Shown here piece by piece: positions 19,480-27,536 of a stretch of DNA of 64,000 nt. Under the pieces are notes generated by a model that was not told where the DNA came from, ran no database searches, and saw only the letters and a program-made list of their open reading frames with translations. Each line of letters starts with the position of its first letter. The first letter of the stretch is position 1. Position numbers and translations under genes: made by a program. The stretch comes from Roseateles_E cavernae (GTDB lineage Bacteria > Pseudomonadota > Gammaproteobacteria > Burkholderiales > Burkholderiaceae_C), in the NCBI RefSeq assembly GCF_040187885.1, contig NZ_JBDPLH010000015.1, positions 1 to 64,000 of the forward strand, written 5' to 3'.

Positions 19480-19875
19480 ATGATTCGCCGCTCATCACCA
19501 TCCCCTCACTTGATCGCGCTGCTGCTGCTCGCGATGCTGTTGAACTGGGTGGGCAGCGCCTATCACCACCACTGCCACGGTTCGCTGAGCTTTGCCGGCA
19601 GCCTGGCCTCGACCCAGGAGGCCGAGGCTTTCGACACGGCCTTTGCCGAGGAGCTGGCACTGGTCAGCCCCGAGCAGAACGGCAGCTACGGCGCTGCGCC
19701 GCTGAGCCACCACTTCGGCGTCGATGGCTGCCTGGCCAGCGCCGGGCCATTGCCCGCCAGCGTCATCGGCCCGCAGATGGTCCCCGGCTCGGAACCCCCG
19801 CTGGTCGCCGCCGAGGCCACGCCTGCCGCGCCCTTCATCGAAGGCCTGCGCCGCCCTCCCAAGGCCCGGGCCTGA
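19480..19875 (+). CDS. Small exported His-rich protein, unknown
   Basis: 131 residues that I do not recognise as a named family. The N terminus MIRRSSPSPHLIALLLLAML is a signal sequence or membrane anchor. It is followed at once by YHHHCHG, a compact His/Cys cluster suited to metal binding; another HH pair (LSHHFGVDGC) follows near the middle. The C-terminal half is Pro/Ala-rich. It precedes a small metal-type periplasmic protein, a TonB receptor and a DUF4198 gene in one direction, so a role in metal handling is the obvious inference. The ATG at 19480 is chosen because it opens the signal sequence. Confidence 0.65.
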   Translation: MIRRSSPSPHLIALLLLAMLLNWVGSAYHHHCHGSLSFAGSLASTQEAEAFDTAFAEELALVSPEQNGSYGAAPLSHHFGVDGCLASAGPLPASVIGPQMVPGSEPPLVAAEATPAAPFIEGLRRPPKARA

Positions 19876-19949
19876 TCCCTCGCCCCCGCGCGCGGGTTGG
19901 CGGCGTTCGCTCGCCCCTGCGCCGCTCCCCCTCTTGGAGACCAAAGACG

Positions 19950-20336
19950 ATGAACCCCTATCGTTTCAGCAAGGCCCTGGCCGCGCTGTGCCTCGCCTCC
20001 GCAGGCACGCTGGCCCTCGCCCACGGCGACACCGCGCCCAAGCACGGCGGCGTCGTGCAGGTGGCCAACGAAATCAGCTTCGAGCTGGTGGCGGGGCTTG
20101 ACAGCTCTGCCATGCTGTATCTGGAAGACCATGGCCAGGCGCTGGACACCGTCGGCTTCAGCGGCAAATTGAGCGTGCTGAACAAGGACGGTGTGAAGAC
20201 CAGCGCGCCGCTGACACCGGCCGGTGCCAACGCCCTGGTGGCCAAGGGTCTGACGCTCACCGCCGGCGCCAAGGCGGTGGCCGTGATCACCACACCGCAA
20301 AACCTGACCCTCGCGCTGCGTTTCACGCTGCGCTGA
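19950..20336 (+). CDS. Small periplasmic metal-locus protein (AHGD...HGG type)
   Basis: 128 residues. The signal peptide (SKALAALCLASAGTLALAHG) ends at an AHG site, leaving a mature start HGDTAPKHGGVVQ with three histidines close together. The rest looks like a small beta-rich domain (FELVAGLDSSAMLYLEDHGQ; TGKL-like SGKLSVLN). Similar small proteins are common in beta-proteobacteria beside heavy-metal efflux or TonB genes, but I know no demonstrated function. It lies 60 bases before the TonB receptor and should be co-transcribed with it. Periplasmic metal chaperone is a reasonable guess. Confidence 0.75.
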   Translation: MNPYRFSKALAALCLASAGTLALAHGDTAPKHGGVVQVANEISFELVAGLDSSAMLYLEDHGQALDTVGFSGKLSVLNKDGVKTSAPLTPAGANALVAKGLTLTAGAKAVAVITTPQNLTLALRFTLR

Positions 20337-20396
20337 GGCGCCGCTGTGCCCGCTTCTGCTTCGGATTCAAAGAAAAGTTCAATCAAGGAACCCACC

Positions 20397-22526
20397 ATGT
20401 CCAAGATCCAAACCACCCGTTTCTTCGCCCGCGCCGCCCTGCCGGCCGCTCTGTGCACCGCGTTCGCGGCGGTCGCCGCCGATGCGCCCAAGGCCGAGGC
20501 CACGACCTCCCAGCTTGAGACCGTGCAGATCCTCGGCGTCAAGCAGCCCTATCGCAATCTCTCGGCCACCGGCGCGACCAAGAGCGACGCGCTGCTGAAA
20601 GACCTGCCGCAAAGCGTGCGCGTGCTGAGCGCCGACATGCTGCAGGACGCCGGCGTCAGCAAGCTGGCCGACGCGCTGGACCTGGGCAGCGGCATCGCCA
20701 AGCAGAGCAATCTGGGCGGGCTGTGGGACAGCTATGCGATGCGCGGCTTCACCGGCGATCCGAACTTCGGCTCCGACTACATGGTCAACGGCTTCAACTA
20801 CAGCCGCGGCTACAACGGCCTGCGCGACGCCGCCAACACCAGCACGGTGGAGATCCTGAAAGGCCCGGCCTCGGCGCTGTACGGCCGCGGCGAGCCCGGC
20901 GGCACGGTCAATATCACCACCAAGAAGCCGCTGTTCCAGCCGGCCCAGACCCTGGCGCTGTCGGCCGGCAGCGACGGTGCGCTGCGCGCGACCGTCGACC
21001 TGACCGGCCCGATCGGCGAGCGCTTTGCCTACCGGCTCAATGCCGCCGCCGAGAAGGCCGACAGCTACCGCGACCACCTGGGCTCGGAGCGCTATCTGCT
21101 GTCGCCCTCGCTGATCTGGATGCTGACGCCCGACACCACGGTGTCCTACGAGCTGGAGGTTTCCAGGCAGCGCGCCAATTTCGACCGCGGCGTGCTGGCC
21201 ATCAACGGCCAGCTCGGCGTGTTGCCGCGCTCGCGTTTCCTCGGTGAGCCGGGCGATGGCAGGAATGTGATAGCGACCACCGGCCACCAGGTCTTTGTCC
21301 AGCACTACTTCAACGACGACTGGTCGCTGCAGACCGGCTTCAGCGTGCGCGACAGCTCGCTCGAAGGCATTTCCACCGAGGGCCGCTTTCTGCAGGCCGA
21401 CCAGCGCACGCTGGTGCGCCAGCGCCGTTCGCGCGACAACGAGGCCAGCGATATGGCCGGCCGGCTGGAGCTGCTGGGCAAGCTGCGCGGCGCGGGCCTG
21501 GTTCACAACCTGCTGGTCGGCATCGATGCTTACCGCTTCACCGACGAGCGCCTGCAATACCGCAACGCCAATGCCGGCAACCTCGACATCTATGCACCGG
21601 TCTACGGCGTGGTCGCGACGAGCATGGCCTTGACCACCGACACCAAGGAAAAGCAGCGCTCGCATTCGCTTTATGCCCAGGACCAGATCGACCTGGGCGC
21701 GCAGTGGAAGATGCTGCTGGGCCTGCGCCACGACAAGTACAAGCAGTCCTTGCTGAACCACCGCAGCGGCAACACCACCGAGCAGAGCCTGAGTGCGACC
21801 ACGCCGCGCATCGGCCTGGTCTACCAGCCCAGCAGGACGCTGTCGCTGTATGCGACGGCCTCCAAGAGCTTCCGCCCCAATAGCGGGGTCAGCAGCGCCT
21901 TCGCCGCCTTCCCGGCCGAGAAAGGCAAGGCCTATGAGATGGGCGCCAAGCTGGACTCGGCCGACGGCAAGATCAGCAGCACGCTGGCGCTCTACAAGAT
22001 CTCCAAGAACAATGTGCTGACGCCCGACCCGGCGGATCCGAACAACTTCTCGGTCGCGGCCGGCGAGGTCGAGAGCCAGGGCCTGGAGTTCGACATCGCG
22101 GGTCAGATCATGCCGGGCCTGCGGCTGTCGGCCGCCTATGCCTTCACCGATGCGCAGGTGACCGAGGACAACAACGCCTTCCTGCTCGGCCGCCAGCTGG
22201 CCAATGTGCCGCGCCACAGCGCCAACCTGATGCTGGTGAAGAGCTTTGCGCTGGCGGGCAATGCCGCGACGCTGGGCCTGGGGCTGAACCATGTCGGCGA
22301 GCGCGAGGGGGCGGTCGCGCCCCTGGTCGCGGCCGACGACTTCAAGCTGCCGGCCTACACCAGCGTCAAGCTGATCTCGTCCTACCAGCTGGCCAGCCAG
22401 CTGCGCCTCTCGCTGGACATCGACAATCTCTTCGACAAGCGCTACTACGCCAGCTCCTACAGCCAGATCTGGGTCTACCCCGGCAATGGCCGCAAATTCA
22501 CGCTGACCGCGCAGTACAAGTTCTGA
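20397..22526 (+). CDS. TonB-dependent outer-membrane receptor (siderophore type)
   Basis: 709 residues. The signal peptide ends near AFAAVAAD. The plug domain has KDLPQSVRVLSADMLQDAG and a complete VEILKGPASALYGRGEPGG segment with the family's VNITTKKP. A 22-strand barrel follows and the protein ends in FTLTAQYKF with the terminal aromatic needed for assembly. It imports a metal complex using TonB energy. The start at 20397 follows AAGGAACC. Siderophore-type receptors are also used for metals other than iron; the His-rich genes before it and DUF4198 after it make Ni, Co or Cu chelates plausible. No Fur-like site is seen directly upstream. Confidence 0.92.
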   Translation: MSKIQTTRFFARAALPAALCTAFAAVAADAPKAEATTSQLETVQILGVKQPYRNLSATGATKSDALLKDLPQSVRVLSADMLQDAGVSKLADALDLGSGIAKQSNLGGLWDSYAMRGFTGDPNFGSDYMVNGFNYSRGYNGLRDAANTSTVEILKGPASALYGRGEPGGTVNITTKKPLFQPAQTLALSAGSDGALRATVDLTGPIGERFAYRLNAAAEKADSYRDHLGSERYLLSPSLIWMLTPDTTVSYELEVSRQRANFDRGVLAINGQLGVLPRSRFLGEPGDGRNVIATTGHQVFVQHYFNDDWSLQTGFSVRDSSLEGISTEGRFLQADQRTLVRQRRSRDNEASDMAGRLELLGKLRGAGLVHNLLVGIDAYRFTDERLQYRNANAGNLDIYAPVYGVVATSMALTTDTKEKQRSHSLYAQDQIDLGAQWKMLLGLRHDKYKQSLLNHRSGNTTEQSLSATTPRIGLVYQPSRTLSLYATASKSFRPNSGVSSAFAAFPAEKGKAYEMGAKLDSADGKISSTLALYKISKNNVLTPDPADPNNFSVAAGEVESQGLEFDIAGQIMPGLRLSAAYAFTDAQVTEDNNAFLLGRQLANVPRHSANLMLVKSFALAGNAATLGLGLNHVGEREGAVAPLVAADDFKLPAYTSVKLISSYQLASQLRLSLDIDNLFDKRYYASSYSQIWVYPGNGRKFTLTAQYKF

Positions 22527-22545
22527 GCCCCCGGGAGCTTTCATC

Positions 22546-23322
22546 ATGAAAACCATTCTTGAAAACTCCCCGCGCCGCCTGCTGGTGGCCGGCGCGTTCG
22601 GGCTGGTGGCGGCCTTGTCGGCCGGCCTCGCGCAAGCGCATCAGCTGTGGTTCGAGCCCGATGCGCAGAACCCGGCGCAACTGCTGCTGCGCTACGGCGA
22701 GCTCGAAGCGAATATGCATGAGCGCTCGCCGGGCGGGCTGGACCGTTTCGTCCAGCTCGATGCGCAGCGGCTCACGCCGGCCGGCACCAGAGCGCTGGCG
22801 CTGAGCAAGCAGACGAGCGGCTTCGCGTCGGCGGCCGGGCACGAGGAGTCGCTGACCGCGATCGACAGGCGCTACCCGATGTTCGACACCCAGCGCGACG
22901 GCCGGGCGCTGCGCACCTGGTGGACACCGGCCACGCGCTGGCTGCCCGATCTGCGTGCGCGCGCGCCCAGCCTGCCGCTGGACATCGTGCCCACCGGCGT
23001 CGTGGCCGACGGCGCCGCCGAGTTCCGCATCGTCTTCCAGGGCGAGCCGCTGCCGGGCGCCAAGGTGGTCCTGTCCACGCCCGCCGGCTGGACGCGCGAG
23101 ACCCTCAGCGATGCCGAAGGCCGGCTGCGCTTTCCGCTGCCCTGGCAGGGGCTCTATGTGATCGGCCACTACCACCTGGAAGACGCGGCCGGCGAGCGCG
23201 CCGGGCCGCAGGGTGCCGAGCCCTACCAGCTGCAGGGCTACAACACCGCCGTCTCCTTCGTGCAGCACGGCGGGCTGGCGGCGCTGCCGGTGGTGGCGCT
23301 GCCGGCCGCCGCGAAGAAATAG
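22546..23322 (+). CDS. DUF4198 periplasmic protein (metal-uptake accessory)
   Basis: 258 residues. A signal peptide (LVAGAFGLVAALSAGLAQA) is followed by HQLWFEPD, the usual mature start of DUF4198 proteins, which begin with a conserved H near an aromatic. A carboxypeptidase-regulatory-like beta domain follows (GAKVVLSTPAGW, LSDAEGRLRFPLPWQGLYVI). Family members accompany nickel/cobalt transporters and TonB receptors. It starts 20 bases after the receptor stop, so it belongs to the same operon and probably receives the imported metal complex in the periplasm. Confidence 0.8.
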   Translation: MKTILENSPRRLLVAGAFGLVAALSAGLAQAHQLWFEPDAQNPAQLLLRYGELEANMHERSPGGLDRFVQLDAQRLTPAGTRALALSKQTSGFASAAGHEESLTAIDRRYPMFDTQRDGRALRTWWTPATRWLPDLRARAPSLPLDIVPTGVVADGAAEFRIVFQGEPLPGAKVVLSTPAGWTRETLSDAEGRLRFPLPWQGLYVIGHYHLEDAAGERAGPQGAEPYQLQGYNTAVSFVQHGGLAALPVVALPAAAKK

Positions 23323-23362
23323 GCCGACGCGGCCGACCCAGAGAACAAGAGGAGCCAAGACC

Positions 23363-24559
23363 ATGTCGACCACCTCACTGCCCGCCCGCGGGCTCGGCGC
23401 CACGCGCGACAGCAGCGCCGTCCACACGGCGCGCATCACCTCGATCGACGCGCTGCGCGGCCTGGTGATCATCATCATGCTGCTGGACCATGTGCGCGAG
23501 ACCCTGTATCTGCATCTGCAGGTCACCGACCCGATGACACTGCCGGGCACCCCGCCCGAGCTTTTCTTCTCGCGCCTGGCTGCGCATTTCTGCGCGCCGG
23601 TCTTCGTGTTCCTGACCGGGCTGTCGGCCTGGCTCTACGCCCACCCGCCCAGCGGTGCCTCGCGCGATGTGCGCAGCTTTCTGCTCAAGCGCGGCCTGCT
23701 GCTGATCGCGCTGGAGCTGACCGTCATCAACTTCGCCTGGAGCGGCACCTATCACACGCTGTATCTGCAGGTGATGTGGGCGATCGGCTTCAGCATGGTG
23801 GTGCTGGCCTTGATGGCAGGGCTGCCGCGCGGGCTGATGGCGGCGCTGGGCCTGCTCATCGTCTGCGGCCACAACGCGGTGGCCGGCTACACCGTCCCGT
23901 CCGACAGCGCCTGGTATCCGCTGTGGACCCTGATGCTGCATCGCGGCTGGCTGGTGGCCGAGGGCGCGCTGAAGGTGCGGCTGACCTACCCGGCCCTGCC
24001 CTGGGTCGGCGTGATCCTGCTGGGCTATGCGTTCGCGCCGGTGTTCGCGGCGTGCGTAGCGGCGCGCAGGCGCCAGCAGATTCTGCTGGCCACCGGCCTG
24101 GCCTGCCTGGCGGCGCTGCTGGTCCTGCGCGGCTTCAATATCTATGGCGAGAACGCGCCCTGGGTGGCCGGCGCCAGCGCGGTCGAGACGGCGATGTCCT
24201 GGCTCAACTTCACCAAGTACCCGCCTTCGCTGGACTTCGTGCTGCTGACGCTGGGCGGCGGTCTGCTGCTGCTGGCCGCGCTGGAACGGGCCGACAACGG
24301 CTTCACCCGGCTGTGCTCGAGCTTTGGCGGCGCGCCGATGTTCTTCTACATCGTCCACCTCTATGCGCTGCTGATCGGCTACCGCGTGCTGCTGGCCGTG
24401 TTCGGCCCCAACCAGGGCACGCGCTTCGGCGTCGATGCCGACGCCTTCTGGATCGTCTGGCTGGTCTGGCTGGCGATGGTGCCGCTGCTGTACCCCTCGG
24501 TACGGGCTTTCGCCGCCTACAAGCGGCGCACGACGAAGGCCTGGGTCAAATACTTCTAG
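23363..24559 (+). CDS. Multi-TM heparan-alpha-glucosaminide N-acetyltransferase-like protein (DUF1624)
   Basis: 398-residue integral membrane protein with about ten hydrophobic segments. The N-terminal motif ITSIDALRGLVIIIMLLDHV is the hallmark of the DUF1624/HGSNAT and YeiB-like acyltransferase group. HFCAPVFVFLTGLSAWLY follows, and near the C terminus PMFFYIVHLYALLIGY. Such proteins may move acetyl groups across the inner membrane onto a sugar or other acceptor. The ATG at 23363 follows AGGAGCC. It lies 40 bases after the DUF4198 gene; why an acyltransferase sits with metal-uptake genes is unclear. Confidence 0.8.
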   Translation: MSTTSLPARGLGATRDSSAVHTARITSIDALRGLVIIIMLLDHVRETLYLHLQVTDPMTLPGTPPELFFSRLAAHFCAPVFVFLTGLSAWLYAHPPSGASRDVRSFLLKRGLLLIALELTVINFAWSGTYHTLYLQVMWAIGFSMVVLALMAGLPRGLMAALGLLIVCGHNAVAGYTVPSDSAWYPLWTLMLHRGWLVAEGALKVRLTYPALPWVGVILLGYAFAPVFAACVAARRRQQILLATGLACLAALLVLRGFNIYGENAPWVAGASAVETAMSWLNFTKYPPSLDFVLLTLGGGLLLLAALERADNGFTRLCSSFGGAPMFFYIVHLYALLIGYRVLLAVFGPNQGTRFGVDADAFWIVWLVWLAMVPLLYPSVRAFAAYKRRTTKAWVKYF

Positions 24560-24667
24560 CGATGCCAGCAGGATCTGCGCCGCCGCGTCCTGCATACGCA
24601 ATTCGCTACCGCGGCAGCGCGGCTATACGGCCACATCATCGGCGCCAGCGCCCCTAAGCTGTGGCTC

Positions 24668-25033
24668 ATGGCAAAGCTCTGCACACCCCCTGCCGACAAG
24701 CGCCGCCGCTCGCTGGAGCCGGTGCTGGCTCATATCCAGGCCCATCTGGGCGAGCCGCTGCGGCTGGAGGTGCTGGCCGCGCTGTGCGGGCTCAGCATCT
24801 GGCGCTTTGCCACCGTGTTCCGCGAGCGGGTGGGCATGTCGCCCTACCGCTATGTCAATCATCTGCGCATCCAGCATGCCCAGGCCCTGCTGAGCCAGGG
24901 CATGCCGGCCGCGCGCGCGGCCAGCGAGTCGGGCTTCTACGACCAGAGCCATCTGACACGCCGCTTCAAGCGCCTGTGCGGCATGACGCCGGGCCAGTAC
25001 CAATCTTCCCAATCTCCCAACATTCCCTCCTGA
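24668..25033 (+). CDS. AraC-type DNA-binding domain protein without sensor domain
   Basis: 121 residues that consist only of the double helix-turn-helix of AraC regulators: LRLEVLAALCGLSIWRFATV for the first unit and AARAASESGFYDQSHLTRRF for the second, ending in CGMTPGQYQ. No ligand-binding part precedes it, as in MarA/SoxS, so its activity would be set by its amount rather than by a ligand. It stands 11 bases before the HAD gene, in the same direction, and may control the HAD/amidohydrolase genes. Confidence 0.88.
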   Translation: MAKLCTPPADKRRRSLEPVLAHIQAHLGEPLRLEVLAALCGLSIWRFATVFRERVGMSPYRYVNHLRIQHAQALLSQGMPAARAASESGFYDQSHLTRRFKRLCGMTPGQYQSSQSPNIPS

Positions 25034-25044
25034 AGGTAGTCCCC

Positions 25045-25746
25045 ATGGCCTCTTTGCAAGATTTCAAGGTTCTGACATTCGACGTGGTCGGCACGCTGAT
25101 CGACTTCGAGCGCGGCATGCTGAACTATCTGCATGCGGCCCTGCCCGACAGCCCCGTCGGCGACGAAGACTTCCTGGCCGCCTACCGCCGCGCCCGCGCC
25201 AGCAAGGAGGTGATCGCCTACCCGGACGATCTGGTGCGCTGCTGGCACAGCATCGCCGCCGAGCTGGGCCTGCCCGACACGCCGGCGCTGGCCCAGGGCC
25301 TGCGCGACTCGGTGCCGCAGTGGCCGGCTTTTCCCGACTCGGTGCAGGCGCTCAAGCGCCTGCGCACGCGCTTCAAGCTGGTCGCGATGACCAATGCCCA
25401 GCGCTGGGCGCTGTCGCATTTCGAGAAGACGCTGGAGATGCCCTTCGACGACAGCGTCACGGCCGATGACGCGCTGTGCGAGAAGCCCGACCCGGTCTTC
25501 TTCGCCTTCGCCCGCGGCCGCCTGAGCACGCGCGGCTACAGCCAGGCCGACAATCTGCATGTGGCGCAAAGCCAGTACCACGATATCGGCGTGGCCAAAC
25601 GCCTGGGTCTGAAGACCTGCTGGATCGAGCGCCGCCACCAGCAGCCCGGCTTCGGCGGCACCCTGGAGGTCAAGCAGATCACCGAGCCCGACTATCACTT
25701 CTTCACGCTGGCTCAGCTGGCCGATGCGGTCGATGAAGGCAGGTAG
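25045..25746 (+). CDS. Type II haloacid dehalogenase-like HAD hydrolase (second copy type)
   Basis: 233-residue HAD hydrolase. Motif 1 is LTFDVVGTLIDFERG (nucleophile Asp near residue 13), motif 2 is VAMTNAQRWALSHF, the motif-3 lysine is in CEKPDPVFFAF and the acidic end is in QSQYHDIGVAKRLGL. This pattern fits L-2-haloacid dehalogenase-like proteins, though many are phosphatases of unknown substrate. It differs clearly from the HAD at 7007-7684 and is not a recent duplicate. The gene starts 11 bases after the AraC-domain gene and ends 3 bases before the amidohydrolase, so the three form an operon. Confidence 0.85.
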   Translation: MASLQDFKVLTFDVVGTLIDFERGMLNYLHAALPDSPVGDEDFLAAYRRARASKEVIAYPDDLVRCWHSIAAELGLPDTPALAQGLRDSVPQWPAFPDSVQALKRLRTRFKLVAMTNAQRWALSHFEKTLEMPFDDSVTADDALCEKPDPVFFAFARGRLSTRGYSQADNLHVAQSQYHDIGVAKRLGLKTCWIERRHQQPGFGGTLEVKQITEPDYHFFTLAQLADAVDEGR

Positions 25747-25749
25747 TCG

Positions 25750-26910
25750 ATGAGCGCCCACGAGGAGGTCGCCGATCTGCTGCCGGCGCTGATCGCGCTG
25801 CGCCGCGATCTGCATGCCCACCCCGAGCTGGCCTTCGCCGAGCACCGCACCGCCGCCATCGTCGCGGCCGCGCTGCGCGAGCTCAAGCTGGAGGTGCATG
25901 AGGGCCTGGGCGGCACCGGCGTCGTCGGCCTGCTGCGCAACGGCTCCGGCCCCAGCGTCGGCTTGCGCGCGGACATGGACGCGCTGCCGATGCAGGAGCT
26001 CAGCGGCCTGCCGCATGCCAGCCGCCACAGCGGCGTGCACCACGGCTGCGGCCACGACGGCCACACAGCCATGCTGCTGGGCGCAGCGCGCCAGCTGCTG
26101 CGGCATCGCGAACGCTTCAAGGGCACGGTGGTCTTCATCTTCCAGCCGGCCGAGGAAGGCCGCGGCGGGGCCAAGGCCATGGTCGACGCGGGCCTGTTCG
26201 AGCGTTTCCCCTGCGACGCGGTCTACGCGCTGCACAACTGGCCCGATCTGCCGCTGGGCCAGGCGCAGACCAGACCCGGCCCCATCATGGCGGCGGCCGA
26301 CCGGTTCGACCTGACGGTGCGCGGCCGCGGCGGCCATGCGGCCCAGCCCCACCAGACCGCCGATGCCATCCTGGCCGCCAGCCAGCTGGTGACCCAGCTC
26401 AACACCATCGTCGCGCGCCGCATAGCCCCCGGCGAGTCGGCCGTGTTGTCGGTCACGCGCATCGAAGGCGGGCATTCGCACAATGTGCTGCCTGCCGAGG
26501 TGCAGATCACCGGCACGGTGCGCAGCTTCGATCCGGTCGCACAGGACCGCATCGAGGCCGCGCTGCGCGACTGCGCCGCCGGCGTCGCGCTGGGCAGCGG
26601 CACCGAGATCGCGGTGAGCTACACCCGCTACTACCCGGCCACCATCAACAGCGCGGCCGAGGCCGAGCTGGCGCTGGCCGCGGCCGCCGAGGCGGGTCTG
26701 CAGGCCAGCCTCGCGCCCCGCCCGGCCTTCACCTCGGAGGACTTCGCCTTCATGCTGCGCGCGCGGCCCGGCGCCTATCTGTGGCTGGGCCAGGGCCACG
26801 CCGGCGACTCCAGGCCGCTACACCACCCCGGCTACGACTTCAACGACGCGGCGCTGCCGCTGGGCATACGCTGGTTTGTCGCGGTGGTGCGCCAGGCCCT
26901 GCCGGCCTGA
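25750..26910 (+). CDS. M20 family amidohydrolase (hippurate hydrolase/HipO-like)
   Basis: 386-residue metal-dependent amidohydrolase of peptidase family M20D. Metal ligands and catalytic residues are seen in SVGLRADMDALPMQE, HHGCGHDGHTAMLLG and FIFQPAEEGRGG, and the dimerisation-domain loop is around RGRGGHAAQPHQTADAI. It cleaves N-acyl amino acids (hippurate, N-acetyl or indole-amino-acid conjugates). It begins 3 bases after the HAD stop, so it is translated with it. No signal peptide: cytoplasmic. Exact substrate is not readable from sequence. Confidence 0.92.
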   Translation: MSAHEEVADLLPALIALRRDLHAHPELAFAEHRTAAIVAAALRELKLEVHEGLGGTGVVGLLRNGSGPSVGLRADMDALPMQELSGLPHASRHSGVHHGCGHDGHTAMLLGAARQLLRHRERFKGTVVFIFQPAEEGRGGAKAMVDAGLFERFPCDAVYALHNWPDLPLGQAQTRPGPIMAAADRFDLTVRGRGGHAAQPHQTADAILAASQLVTQLNTIVARRIAPGESAVLSVTRIEGGHSHNVLPAEVQITGTVRSFDPVAQDRIEAALRDCAAGVALGSGTEIAVSYTRYYPATINSAAEAELALAAAAEAGLQASLAPRPAFTSEDFAFMLRARPGAYLWLGQGHAGDSRPLHHPGYDFNDAALPLGIRWFVAVVRQALPA

Positions 26911-26922
26911 GCACGGCCCACG

Positions 26923-27342
26923 TCAGCCGCTCAACGCGGCAACGAACTGCATGCCCGGCCCCTCGTCCGGCCTCGGCACGAAACCGTGCCGCCGGTAGAA
27001 CGCTGCCTTGCCCCTGGCGCAGAACAGCTGGATATCGCTGATGCCGGCCTCATGGCAGGCCGCGAGCAGCGATGACAGCAGGCTCGCGCCGATGCCGCGC
27101 CGCTGGAAGTCGGGGTGGACGATCATCTCGGTGATGAAGGCATGCAGATGCCCATCGGAGATGACCCTGACAAAACCGACCAGTTGCCCCTCGCGATAAG
27201 CAGCTCGCGTGCACCAGGAACCGGCCAGCGCGCCCGCGTAGTACGAGGCCTCCCGCGAGATCGGGCCCCAGCCGGTGCTGTCGTAGAGAGCCTTGAAAGC
27301 CTCGGGCGTCGGGGCCTCCCACCTGATTTCGATTTGATTCAT
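26923..27342 (-). CDS. GNAT N-acetyltransferase
   Basis: 139-residue single-domain GNAT enzyme. The acetyl-CoA-binding motif is EMIVHPDFQRRGIGASLL and the C-terminal tyrosine/arginine segment is AAFYRRHGFVPRPDEG. The N terminus is IEIRWEAPTPEAFKALYDS; the ATG at 27342 was chosen since upstream residues match nothing. This layout resembles small GNATs acetylating amines or antibiotics, but the substrate is unknown. Its end lies 13 bases from the end of the convergent amidohydrolase gene. It marks the left edge of the accessory patch. Confidence 0.88.
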   Translation of the reverse strand: MNQIEIRWEAPTPEAFKALYDSTGWGPISREASYYAGALAGSWCTRAAYREGQLVGFVRVISDGHLHAFITEMIVHPDFQRRGIGASLLSSLLAACHEAGISDIQLFCARGKAAFYRRHGFVPRPDEGPGMQFVAALSG

Positions 27343-27536
27343 GGTCAGTACAAAGAAGTCGGGCGCAAGAGGCCGAAGCGAGCCAGGCCGGTCTTCCTGG
27401 TTCGGCCTGACCTGTCGTTGAAATTGCGGCTGGCGAAGCCCATGCCCAAGAAACGTTCGTTCGGGATTCTTGGTTCCTAAACGACCGGTGCTGCAACCTG
27501 GTCCGTAGGTCCCGCAGAAAACGCGCCGCACCCGCG

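Noticed and set aside
20379..22556. A 725-codon minus-strand frame opposite the TonB receptor
   Set aside because: Biased, His/Gln/Arg-rich product without motifs; the receptor on the plus strand is complete with signal, plug, barrel and terminal phenylalanine.
27343..27536. Possible attC or integrase attachment site flanking the orphan gene
   Set aside because: No matching pair of core sites or direct repeats was found on both sides, and no integrase gene is in the window.
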